64,000 nucleotides of DNA, taken from contig JASEVX010000007.1 in NCBI GenBank assembly GCA_031761405.1, positions 57,458,553 to 57,522,552 on the forward strand, read 5' to 3'. This document shows, piece after piece, positions 53,985 to 63,151 of this stretch (position 1 is its first letter; each line of letters opens with the position of its first letter). The notes under the pieces are model-generated. The model worked only from the letters and a program-made list of their open reading frames with translations. It had not been told where the DNA came from and searched no databases. This stretch comes from Serripes groenlandicus. Lineage: Eukaryota > Mollusca > Bivalvia > Cardiida > Cardiidae. A program made the position numbers and the translations under genes.

Positions 53985-54257
53985 TGCGTTTGCGTTAGTG
54001 TAGTGGTAAAGCGTCCATCTGGCGTGCAGGAGGTTGCGGGTTCGATCCCCTATCGGGTCATACCAAAATACTTTAATAATGGTATAAATGGCTGCCCTCC
54101 TTGGCTATCAGGTTTGCGGGGTTACCATTACGACTGACTGGCTGGTGTCAGGATAAATGGACCAGTAGCACTGGTAATTAACCCAGGAGACGCCGTGTAT
54201 AACTGACAAATTGTTGAAGGCGGCGTAAAACACCAATCAATCAATCAATCAATTGCG
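53985..54257 (+). mobile_element. SINE-B, full length (reference copy)
   Basis: The tRNA-like head is at 53,988-54,062 (GTGTAGTGGTAAAGCGTCCA, box B GGGTTCGATCCCC, end TATCGGGTCATACC). Body: GGCTGCCCTCCTTGGC, TTACCATTACGACTGACTGG, CTGGTGTCAGGATAAATGGA, CCAGTAGCACTGG. 3' stem-loop: GACGCCGTGTATAACTGACA ... GGCGGCGTAAAACACC, then (AATC)n. Confidence 0.9.
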
Positions 54258-54555
54258 CTATTGGCGTCTATTGTACTTATAGTATGAATACTACTTGCCT
54301 GGAGTAACCTAAACCATCACATGGTAGGGTCACGCAAACGCCAATAATGGCGGAGCCCTTTGGAAATGGTGTAGCAATCCAAAGGCTATAGATGCAACTT
54401 TTTGATTCATAATTTATATATTGATTCCGAACATCTAGTTGTAATGGTCCACTCTAGAGTTTGCGAACATGAGTTGTATATTGACTTATTTACTATATAT
54501 TCGATAGCCATATATAGCCACATATTCATGAATTCATTTGTTAAACAAAAATGAT
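54258..54555. other. Unassigned DNA
   Basis: Nothing is recognised. Confidence 0.3.
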
Positions 54556-54665
54556 AGTGCTTCGTAAGCCTTTGAAGGCTGGCTATTATATATTATTGAA
54601 TTGCATTGTATTGTGTTGTATGTATAGGTTGCACTTTAAATAATAAAATATATATCTATCTATAA
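54556..54665 (+). mobile_element. Possible retroelement 3' end
   Basis: TGCACTTTAAATAATAAAAT followed by ATATATCTATCTATAAG resembles the AATAAA plus (TATC)n endings at 12,300 and 7520. Confidence 0.35.
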
Positions 54666-54778
54666 GGAAAGGTGACCAATCTAGTCGTCATTGTTGGTGG
54701 TTACACGTGTTAATTTACTATAGAACGCCGGGTACCCGAATTAAAAGCTAAAAGCATTGACAACATGTCCATTCGAGA

Positions 54779-54972
54779 TGCTTGTTTTTGTATTGGGGGT
54801 TTACACCGTTTTCATCATGATTTCAATTATCACGTCGAAAGTTCACTTATTAATGATCCCTTGATATATGTGCCTTGCCCAAGGACAGTCCCCTATGACC
54901 GCAGCGACTTGAGATCGAACCCGGGACGCCCAGTTCCAATTCCCAAACGCTAACCACTCGATCACGGCGTAT
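54779..54972 (-). mobile_element. SINE, third head type, antisense
   Basis: Antisense 3' end GGGGGTTTACACCGTTTTCA, ATTATCACGTCGAAAG and TTCACTTATTAATGATCC. The head contains antisense box B GATCGAACCCGGGAC and GCTAACCACTCGATCACGG. The 3' part matches fragments at 1013 and 20,766. Confidence 0.75.
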
Positions 54973-54989
54973 TTCATACTTAAGATGCA

Positions 54990-55182
54990 TATCGAGGGCT
55001 TGGCGTAAAATGGTTGTAACTAAAAACCTATTTTGAAAACCCTGGTTCAGAACGAGCAATGGCACCTAAATTTCCGTTGTTTACCAAGAAAAATGAGTTA
55101 ACGCTTATAATGACTTTATGGCGAGGTGATTAACCTTGGTAAAAAAAAAAAAATACAACTGTTTCACGCCAAGCTCTCTTTA
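54990..55182. mobile_element. TA-1 MITE with deletion of left palindrome arm
   Basis: TATCGAGGGCTTGGCGTAAA, then AAACCCTGGTTCAGAACGAG joins directly into the right arm (GCAATGGCACCTAAATTTCC). It ends CACGCCAAGCTCTC. The deletion removes exactly the left arm up to the apex. Confidence 0.85.
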
Positions 55183-55206
55183 TATTGATGTTAGTTACTA
55201 ACATGC

Positions 55207-55445
55207 TTAACATTTCCCCACACATACACGCTTTTTGACGCATCTGCAGCAGACGACTTTTGAAAAACATTGTGGCAAAAGGAGAAATTGCTCATCATGA
55301 TAAAACTGTTCTTTTGCAACAACGTTTACAACATAATACAATAATTGAACTTTCGTTTATAGATATTTATTTTACATTGTTTTGCCTGTATTTGTTTTTT
55401 TCAAAGTGTTTTGTTGCAGGTTTGTTGTGTGGTGGAATAGATTAA
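55207..55445 (-). mobile_element. PB-1 MITE, diverged
   Basis: TTAACATTTCCCCACACATAC to TTGTGTGGTGGAATAGATTAA. The left hairpin arm is intact; the right is decayed (GATAAAACTGTTCTTTTGCA). Confidence 0.78.
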
Positions 55446-56285
55446 GATGATGAGCGCTGTACATCTAGATACTATTCTATACCATACACGTATAAATCTA
55501 CTTTAACTTTCTGTTTAACCTCGCACTATAATAGTTCCTTACAGCACAGGGATGTAAGATGTACATTTATTTATTTATTTATTCATCTAAGTCTCATCCA
55601 TGTACAAACAATGCCATATACATACATATACAATGTATAAACAAATCAAGACGAGTATAATACATAGCATTTCAAACCAGAGTTATTGGAGACGTGTGAT
55701 ATAAGTATATAACACATTCATTGCATTTGCTATTTACAAGATTCGAGATTCAAATTCTTTATTTCGTAACGTAAACATACATGTTTTTTCTTACATCATA
55801 AGTGTATATACATTTTAGATATCAACGTGACATCATTTCAGCAGTATGTTAAAGCTAGTAATAATAATAGTATAACATGTATCTTCAAGTCAAAATGATA
55901 ATAATTCAATTCAAATCTTAGTGATAATAGTTAAGTATATTGATAATTAAGTCCTGCTGCGAATCTTCACAGCACAGCTCAACCAATCAATAAACTGAAA
56001 CAACATTATATTTGGAGGTTGAACCAAACAAACACCATACAGCCAAGAATCAGCTGCTGATTTATTTTAAAATTGAAAATTAAACACAGGTAGTTTATAG
56101 TACCAAATGCGAAAGTAAAGCCACTTAAGGATAGTTAAAAACAAACGAAAAACCATCTGAGTTTTTACCTCGACCAGATCAAGAAGGGACTGATCAGAAG
56201 TTGATTCTTGCTTGAACAAAATATTTTTAAATACAAGTATGCTTTTTCTAACATTTTCGCCGTTTTGCAAGGTGTCGAAACGAAA
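55446..56285. other. Unassigned AT-rich DNA
   Basis: Contains (TTTA)n at 55,566-55,586, followed by TTCATCTAAGTCTCATCC, and a second TTCAAATTCTTTATTTCG at 55,751. Both look like antisense retroelement 3' ends but are not assignable. Confidence 0.35.
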
Positions 56286-56292
56286 GAAGTGT

Positions 56293-56942
56293 TAACCCTT
56301 TCCCACATTAGACACTTTCTGACGCCTGTGCAGCTGACGACTTTAAAAAACAGTGTGGCAAAAGGACAAATTACTCATAATGAGCAATGTCTCCTTTTGC
56401 CACACTGTTTTCAACTTCATTTAAGAATTATACTTTCATTTTTCAAAGTTTTCCATAGTTTTTCCTAGATGTTTTCAAGTTTTTCAAGTTTTATTTAATG
56501 TGATATTTTAGGCCACCGGCCCATACACATGATACAGCATAATTACATAGCATTAGAAGTGAGAACAGTATTTACATCATAGTAATACAGACAAATAATA
56601 CAAAAACTCGGATATCCATTACATGATATAATTTTAAAAGTTAAAGGCTATGGCTAATGTTAGAACAATAATTCGACTTTTAGATTGACTAGAATCATGG
56701 TAAATGCTTAACTGAAAAAATAGACTTTGTATGAGATATATCATCACCTTTCTAAAGAGAACACATAGACCCGTGTTATAGCAGCTTGAGTTACGTGTCC
56801 TTCAAGGAGAACCAACTATACATTGCAACATTGTAACACAACTATTATTCAAAAGAATCAAGATATGTTCTTCTTATTTTAAAAGCATTATAGATTTCAC
56901 AGTTGTCTGCTGCTGATTTGTTATATGAGGGAAAGTGTTACA
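56293..56942 (-). mobile_element. PB-1 MITE split by an insertion
   Basis: The left part (56,293-56,480) runs from TTAACCCTTTCCCACATTAG through a hairpin (ACAAATTACTCATAATGAGC) to CTAGATGTTTTCAAG. The right arm (CACAGTTGTCTGCTGCTGAT, TATATGAGGGAAAGTGTTA) is at 56,898-56,941. About 415 bases separate them. Confidence 0.8.
56481..56895 (-). mobile_element. Insert inside PB-1, possible retroelement fragment
   Basis: It begins TTTTCAAGTTTTATTTAATG, ATATTTTAGGCCACCGGCCC. The GGCCACCGGCCC phrase and the AATAAAAC motif recur in reverse at 10,968-11,000. A repeated TTTTCAAG at the left junction may be part of a target duplication. No coding sequence is recognised. Confidence 0.45.
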
Positions 56943-57520
56943 CTGACTCAATTTGCACCCGTGATATGGATGCTTTAGTCGTTATCAATCTCCAGCTGAT
57001 GGCTGTGACCTGTACCATTCTGCATGAATGACTTTGGCTACGAAGATTGGATAAGATCAAGTCTTGATTAAGACGTTTGTTTCAAAACGATGTTTTCTTT
57101 TTTACTACTTTGTAGATACAGAAAACGAGCATTGGAAACATTGTGGAAACCAGGAGAAAATTTGAATTGAATATTTCCTACATTTTTACACTGTGTTTTA
57201 AAAATATATATAATCTGTTCTGTTCTGAATAACATTGTTTTCCATTTCCTCCAGAGTGTTTTAAAGCAGATATCCCTAATTATAGTATATAAGATACCTG
57301 GTAACCTGCTAGTCCCCTTTTCTTCAAGCGGCTCATTTTCACATATTTATTTACAAGGTGCTGCAAGATGTGTTTTATGCTTTTCAAATTACTTGGAAAG
57401 ATTTGAAGGTAATAATGTTATTTATAAATAGAATCACGGATAACTAATTTAATTACGAGTGAAATTAGATGTAACATTCGAATGGAATCTGGTAACCTAC
57501 ATTAAAGGACCACCCCTTTC
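56943..57520. other. Unassigned; PB-1 hairpin scrap
   Basis: GGAAACATTGTGGAAACCAGG and ATTTCCTACATTTTTACACT at 57,134-57,190 are a worn PB-1 core. Otherwise nothing is seen. Confidence 0.35.
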
Positions 57521-57525
57521 CTTCC

Positions 57526-57712
57526 CGCGCAGGACTGGATAAGGAGGGGTTAACTGGTCCTTTCCCAACAATATCTCTATCATGGCTCAACGTATCACTA
57601 TGTTGTGGGTACTCAGAAGAATCGTCTCGCTGAAACGATTATTTTGAGTACCCACAACATAGGGTTCCGTGGTCATATAAGGATTTGGGGATGTGAAATA
57701 CTCTGCAGCTCC
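57526..57712. repeat. FB-1 foldback element
   Basis: CTATGTTGTGGGTACTCAGA pairs with TTTGAGTACCCACAACATAG around AGAATCGTCTCGCTGAAACG. GGATAAGGAGGGGTTAAC lies at the left. Confidence 0.75.
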
Positions 57713-57883
57713 GCAGTGAGTTTCCAATTCTAGTGAGTATCTCTCCGAACAAGCATCATTTAAAAACAATATAGGATAATAAAAAAAAAGGCATACCTTA
57801 TGACAAGCCATGCGACATTTCCTTCGATGTGTTAAATTTCTGTCATAGAATTTATCTTTAAATTACCGTAATGAGTGAGACAA

Positions 57884-58594
57884 TGGATGAAGTATTATTT
57901 GATATGGGGACATGTCTAAAAACCCGGTGTACTGGGGACAGGGTTAAAGGAAGCATTACGAATTACACGCATGTTCCACACCTAGTACTCCTATCTGGTC
58001 CATAGATAGGCATCTACGCAACCGATTAAACCATTTACTTGATGCGGAATGTTATAGATTCGTCAAATTTGTTAATATCCATATTCCTTTTTTCTAAACT
58101 GTCTTGAAAAGTCATATTATTTGATATGGGGACATGTCTAAAAATCACGGTGCGTATAGCGAGCAGGGTTAAACCAGGAAAACGTAGATACGTCTCTGGT
58201 TATCCCTTTTCCTCATACGACACTTCTGCAGCAGACGACTTTGAACGTATTTTGTCAAAACATAGAAAATCTCTATAATTGAATGGATAACCTATGACAA
58301 AAAGTGGAAAACATTGCGGCAAAAGGAGAAATTGCACGTTTTGTGCAATTTTTTCTTTTGTCACTATGTTTTCAAAAAGCCGTCTGCTGCAGAGGCGTCA
58401 GAAAGCGTCTTTATGAGGGAAAGGGTTAAAGGAAGCATTACAAATTATACACATTTTCTACACCTATAGTACTCCTATCTGGTCCATAGATAGGCATCTA
58501 CGCAACCGATTAAACCATTTACTTGATGTGGAATTGTTTCGAGTCGTCAAATTGTAAATATTAATTCTCCTTTGTCTATAATGTTTTGAAAAGT
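57884..58594. repeat. Tandem duplication, second copy interrupted by PB-1
   Basis: Copy 1 is 57,888-58,111 and copy 2 is 58,114-58,594. Shared text: ATTTGATATGGGGACATGTC, CAGGGTTAAAGGAAGCATTA, CTCCTATCTGGTCCATAGAT, AGGCATCTACGCAACCGATT and GAAAAGTCAT. Copy 2 carries a PB-1 element plus about 30 extra bases after its AGGGTTAAA. Confidence 0.92.
58200..58429 (+). mobile_element. PB-1 MITE in duplicated segment
   Basis: TTATCCCTTTTCCTCATACG to TTTATGAGGGAAAGGGTTAA; CAC/GTG hairpin. Copy 1 of the duplication provides a paralogous sequence without the element. Confidence 0.93.
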
Positions 58595-58663
58595 CATCGT
58601 GAACAGAGATAAAGAAAGTCGTGTATAAGGCGAAGAATTAGTGGAGGCACAGCTTCTTATTTA

Positions 58664-58892
58664 TAATCCTCTCCTACATAAAAAAAAAATCTGCAGCAGA
58701 CGACTTTAAAACTTTTGGCAAAAAAGTGGAAAATCTATTTAAATGTAAGTATATTTATGGTATAAGGTAAAAAAACACTGTGTCAAAAGAAAAAATTGTT
58801 CATGATGAGCATTTTCTCCGTGTGTCATAATGTTTTAAAAAGTTGTCTGCTGCACGGGCGTCAGAAAGCGTCTGTATGTGGGAAAAGGTTAT
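58664..58892 (+). mobile_element. PB-1 MITE, diverged
   Basis: CCTCTCCTACATAAAA, CTGCAGCAGACGACTTTAAA, AAAATTGTTCATGATGAGCA, TGTCTGCTGCACGGGCGTCA and GTATGTGGGAAAAGGTTAT. Confidence 0.8.
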
Positions 58893-58995
58893 TGTTTATT
58901 TCTTGCTCCTTGAAGACAGCGATCGACGGAGGCGTCAAACAGAATCGCTATGATAAAAAAGTTTCAAAACTGATATGACATAAAAATGTACATGA

Positions 58996-59225
58996 TTAAC
59001 CCTTTCCCTCATACGATAATTCTGCAGCAGACGACTTTGAACATATTTTGTCAAAAAGTAGAAAATCTCTATAATTGAATGGATAACCTATGACTAAAAG
59101 TGGAAAACATTGTGGCAAAAGGAGAAATTGCACGTTTTGTGCAATTTCTTCTTTTGTCACTATGTTTTCAAATAGCTGTCTGCTGCAGAGGCGTCAGAAA
59201 GCGTCTATATAAGGGCAAGGGTTAA
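58996..59225 (+). mobile_element. PB-1 MITE
   Basis: Complete, TTAACCCTTTCCCTCATACG to TATAAGGGCAAGGGTTAA, CAC/GTG hairpin. Confidence 0.94.
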
Positions 59226-59738
59226 GGAAGAATCATACCTTTGAACTGGCGTCCTATTCGACGTCAAAATGGATGTTTGCTTGATAAGAACATTGTTTAA
59301 AAGAGAGATCACCAGTTTATATCCTTATGGGTTTTGAATGATATTCAAATGAAATTAACACATACTTGTATGTATTGCAAATGTGTCATTATATAAATTC
59401 CATATGATCATTCGGATAGCAAAACGGGATATATATAGATAAAATAAATGGTATATTTTGTATGTAATTTAGTTATTTCTAATTTACTAAAATCACCCAT
59501 CGGGTTTTTTAAACTTGATAATATTATTAAAATATGTTTAAAAAACCTTTCTTCTACTAGATCTATTTTTTTTAAATTTCAAGAAAATCTTAATCTCATA
59601 TTTATAGTAAATCACAATGTCGTACAATCGCTATTCTTTATAGCCATATTTATGTTCTGTAAAATGGTTCAAATACAACATAATATAGAAATACAAAACC
59701 ATAGATGGGTAAAAAAAAATCGTGAAGAAAGACCTTTC
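59226..59738. other. Unassigned AT-rich DNA
   Basis: The 114-codon frame ending at 59,792 is AT-driven and runs into the MITE below, so it is not called. Confidence 0.3.
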
Positions 59739-59741
59739 ATC

Positions 59742-60213
59742 CTTTCCCACATACAGACGCTATATCGAGGGCTTGGCGTGAAACAGTTGTAACTAAAATT
59801 GGTATTTTGTTACCAAGGTTATTTACCTCGCCATGAAGTCTTTATAAGTGTTAAATCATTTTTCTTGGTAAACAATGGAGATTTAGGTGCCATTGCTCGT
59901 TCTGAGCAATGGCACCTAAATTTGCATTGTTTACAAAAGGGTCAAAATTGCCCCTAAACCAGGGTTTTCAAAATAGGTTTTTAGTTACAACCGTTTCACG
60001 CCAAGCCCTCGATATGACATCTATGCAGCAGATGACTTTTGAAAACATGTGGTTAAAGGAGAAATTGCTCATTACAAGAAATCTCTCCTTTTGCCCCAAT
60101 GTTTTCTATTATATTCAATGTTTAAACTATCATTTATAGAGGTTTACCATATTCTTAACCAGATGTTTTCGGAGACGTCTGTTGCAGATTTATTGCATGC
60201 GGGAAAGGTGTAA
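59742..60213 (-). mobile_element. PB-1 MITE split by a TA-1 insertion
   Basis: CCTTTCCCACATACAGACGC precedes the insert. ATGACATCTATGCAGCAGAT, GGAGAAATTGCTCATTACAA, a right hairpin arm and GCATGCGGGAAAGGTGTAAC follow it. Removing the insert restores the PB-1 order. Confidence 0.88.
59761..60014. mobile_element. TA-1 MITE nested in PB-1
   Basis: TA then TCGAGGGCTTGGCGTGAAAC; right end TTCACGCCAAGCCCTCGA then TA. Central palindrome AATGGAGATTTAGGTGCCAT ... GGCACCTAAATTTGCATT with apex GCTCGTTCTGAGC. This is the clearest TA duplication in the window. Confidence 0.95.
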
Positions 60214-60415
60214 CGCCTAACTTGTTTAACCATCATATAAAGGAGATACAAGCTGGGCTGAAGTCGAGTATTTTATCAGAAACTACAATTCAATTCAGTC
60301 CAGCTAGTATAACACTTGAATCGTCATTAAACACAAACAGAGGAAGAAAAATGCACAACAAAAATCAAACAACAAAACCACAGAAACACAACAAAAATAG
60401 AAAGAAAAAACAAAT

Positions 60416-60677
60416 GAGCCGTTCAATGAGAAAACCAACAGTATTGACTCTGCGTAATGTATCGACCCAAATCAGTGGGCGCAGACTGCGCAGGCTAATC
60501 CGGGCCGACACATTCCGTCTCCGAGGGATAGAGGTATAGAGCAATGATTCCTGAAACAGAAAATCCACAGGAGGCGAAACGTGTCTGTACGGATTAGCCT
60601 GCGCGGCATGTTTAGGCTGATCCGGGTCGATACTTTACGCAAAGTCCATAGTGTTGGTTTTCTCGTGGAACGGGCTC
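60416..60677 (-). mobile_element. GC-1 MITE
   Basis: GAGCCGTTCAATGAGAAAAC to GTTTTCTCGTGGAACGGGCTC. Interior CATTCCGTCTCCGAGGGATA and TTAGCCTGCGCGGCATGTTT. Confidence 0.9.
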
Positions 60678-60699
60678 ATATTGTATTGACTGTATATAC

Positions 60700-60922
60700 A
60701 CAGTATGGCATCTGCGTAATGTATCGACCAGATCAGCCTGCGCTGTCCGCGCAGACTGATCCGGCCGACACATTCCGTCTAAGGGGGGATAGATTCCTGA
60801 AACAGAAAATCCACAGGAGTCGAAAAGTGTATATCCGGATTAGCCTGCGCGGCATGTTTAGGCTGATCCGGGTCGATACTTTACGCAGAGTCCATAATGT
60901 TGGTTTTCTCGTGGAACGGCTC
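60700..60922 (-). mobile_element. GC-1 MITE, left arm lost, adjacent to previous copy
   Basis: GGCATCTGCGTAATGTATCG, CATTCCGTCTAAGGGGGGAT and TTTTCTCGTGGAACGGCTC. It has the same orientation as the preceding copy, and the spacing of about 23 bases suggests tandem duplication or a second insertion. Confidence 0.88.
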
Positions 60923-60950
60923 TAATATAAGATTTTCAGGAATGTTTATG

Positions 60951-61164
60951 CTAACTCTTTCAGCGCCAAATCCCTTAAAAGTAGACTCTTCCATGTTCAA
61001 AATCGGACGTCTCCATTTTCCACGCAATAAGAGTTTTGGAATGTTTTATATTAAAAGCAAAGAATGCTGATTTCAGGTGAGACAGCTCATTACGAGCTGA
61101 ATCACCTGAATCTATTTTGTTTGCAGAAAAACCTCGTCTTCGCCATTGGCGCTGAAAGAGGTAA
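60951..61164. mobile_element. PB-2 MITE
   Basis: CTAACTCTTTCAGCGCCAAA and TTGGCGCTGAAAGAGGTAAC ends. The apex is AGCTCATTACGAGCT, flanked by TTTCAGGTGAGAC and ATCACCTGAAT. Confidence 0.9.
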
Positions 61165-61650
61165 CTGGTGAAAACTGAAGCAATAACTGAGTCAGAGACA
61201 CATTCAATAACGCAGAGAGACTTCTAATTTGAAATGTGTCTAGGGTTAAGATTTAAAAAGCAGTTAGAAGATTTTTATTTTGCATACTGCACATTCGAAT
61301 ACAAGGGAGCAACGTCATTAAAAGTCAATAGACTGTATCATTCAATTCCAGCCCAGAACATATGTTATATATTGTAACGTTACAATAAAATTACGGACAT
61401 ATCTAATGTAAATTACAGCCAAATTTATGGATAGGACTTCTGGTGAAAATAATCTATGAACCCATGCTATAGATAACCCCAGCTCCTTTTCTTCACGTCC
61501 AATAAAGGCCCGAATCAGTATGCGTCAATACATGCTGTGTCTAAAGTAATTCAAAACGCACTGATATACATAAACGTCGTATGTAGTGATAGAAGACTAT
61601 GTTATGCTTATGTTTATGCTTTTATGTAGTATTGTGATCGTATAGAAATT
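61165..61650. other. Unassigned DNA
   Basis: Nothing is recognised. Confidence 0.3.
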
Positions 61651-61716
61651 AATTTAATTCCTTTCCGCCCGCTGACGCATACAAATATGTAACAGACGAA
61701 TTTAAAACATTTAGTG
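61651..61716 (-). mobile_element. PB-1 left arm, interior replaced by array
   Basis: TTAATTCCTTTCCGCCCGCT, GACGCATACAAATATGTAAC and AGACGAATTTAAAACATTTA, then GTGAC, follow the order of the PB-1 left arm. The tandem array begins immediately after. Confidence 0.6.
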
Positions 61717-61724
61717 ACTGACAA

Positions 61725-62400
61725 ACTTATATTTTGTTTATAATTTCAACCATATTTAGTTTATAATGATACAATGCCGTTTTCAACCATATTTTGTTCA
61801 TAATGATCCATTGTTTATTTCAATGATCCATTGTTGTTTTCCAACCATATTTAGTTTATAATGATCCATTGTTGTTTTCCAACCATATTTTGTTTATAAT
61901 GATCCATTGTTGGTTTCACTGATCCATTGTTGTTTTATAACCATATTTAGTTTATAATGATCCAGTGTTGTTTTCCAACCATATTTTGTTTTTAATGATC
62001 CATTGATGGTTTCAATGATCCATTGTTGTTTTCCAACCATATTTAGTTTATAATGATCCAGTGTTGTTTTCCAACCATATTTAGTTTATAATGATCCAGT
62101 GTTGTTTTCCAACCATATTTTGTTTTTAATGATTGTTGGTTTCAGTGATCCATTGTTGTTTTCCAACCATATTTAGTTTATAATGATCCATTGTTGGTTT
62201 CAAACATATTTTGTTTGTAATGATCCGTTGTTGGTTTCAACCATATACAGTTTATAATGATCCATTGTTGATTTCAACTATATTTTGTTTATAATGATCC
62301 GTTGTTGGTTTCAACCATATTTTGTTTATAATGATCCATTGTTGAGTTCAACCATATTTTGTTCATAATGATCCATTGTTGTTTTCAACTCTATCCAGTC
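61725..62400. repeat. 38-bp minisatellite, about 16 units, probably PB-1 derived
   Basis: The unit is AACCATATTTAGTTTATAAT + GATCCATTGTTGTTTTCC, with TTTAG/TTTTG variants and some shortened units. The phrase TTTTCAACN(1-2)TATTTA also occurs in the PB-1 interior just after the hairpin. Confidence 0.92.
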
Positions 62401-62870
62401 AACTAATAAAACTTTTATTCATGTTTTGACTAGGTGTTTTAAAAATATTATGTGGCAGAGTTTTGGTATTTGTGGGAATAGAAAATAAGTATGTAAACAA
62501 ATAAGTGTAGTGACATGCGTATAACAATACATACATATAACAAAATAGAATAACGAAAAAACATCCGGTCCCATTGGCCTATTTACGTCATTGTCAAGAA
62601 CAAAAATATTTACACAGAACATTTCACTGTTTTTCCAACGAATAAGTACAGAGAACAGAGTGGCTCATGTAATTGGTATGTTTCATAGTACATGAAGGGC
62701 CCTATAGATATGACAATTACGCGCCCGAATTCAATCGCATGACCCTATTCATTCTTATATAATGCAAATGTGTGCGTGTTTAATAAGTATTTGTTTACGC
62801 CAATTTCTGAAAGGACCGGTAACACAATTGCATTACAAAACAACCAATAAATAAATCAAATAGTAATGAC
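62401..62870. other. Unassigned AT-rich DNA
   Basis: No gene is recognised. Confidence 0.3.
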
Positions 62871-62871
62871 A

Positions 62872-62945
62872 TGAACTGCAATTTCTTCTTTAAGTCTGCT
62901 GCTGCAGTGGCTTTAGAAATAGCCTATATGTGGGAAAGAGTTAAA
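62872..62945 (+). mobile_element. PB-1 right-end fragment
   Basis: TGCAATTTCTTCTTTAAGTC, TGCTGCTGCAGTGGC and TATATGTGGGAAAGAGTTAA. Confidence 0.7.
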
Positions 62946-62966
62946 CTATCAGTTTTGGACTTTTAC

Positions 62967-63151
62967 TTAACTCTTTCAGCGCCAAAGACAATATTGAGCT
63001 TTTTGCAAACAATACAGATTCAGGTGAGTCAGCTCGTCACGAGCTGTCTCACCCGAAATCTGCATTGTTTGGCTGTGAGTTATAAAAATAGTCCAAAAAT
63101 CCTATGACATGAAAGAGTCTATTTTAAACAATTCGGCGCTGAAAGAGTTAA
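62967..63151. mobile_element. PB-2 MITE, complete
   Basis: TTAACTCTTTCAGCGCCAAA and TTCGGCGCTGAAAGAGTTAA are near-perfect inverted ends with TTAA on both sides. Core palindrome: AAACAATACAGATTCAGGTG ... CACCCGAAATCTGCATTGTTT with apex AGCTCGTCACGAGCT. This is the best PB-2 reference. Confidence 0.93.

Noticed and set aside
59448..59792. 114-codon plus-strand gene
   Set aside because: Phe/Ile/Asn/Lys-rich from AT content, and the frame ends inside nested MITEs.
60365..60925. Arg/Leu-rich open frames on both strands
   Set aside because: They are translations of GC-1 inverted ends and recur at every GC-1 copy.
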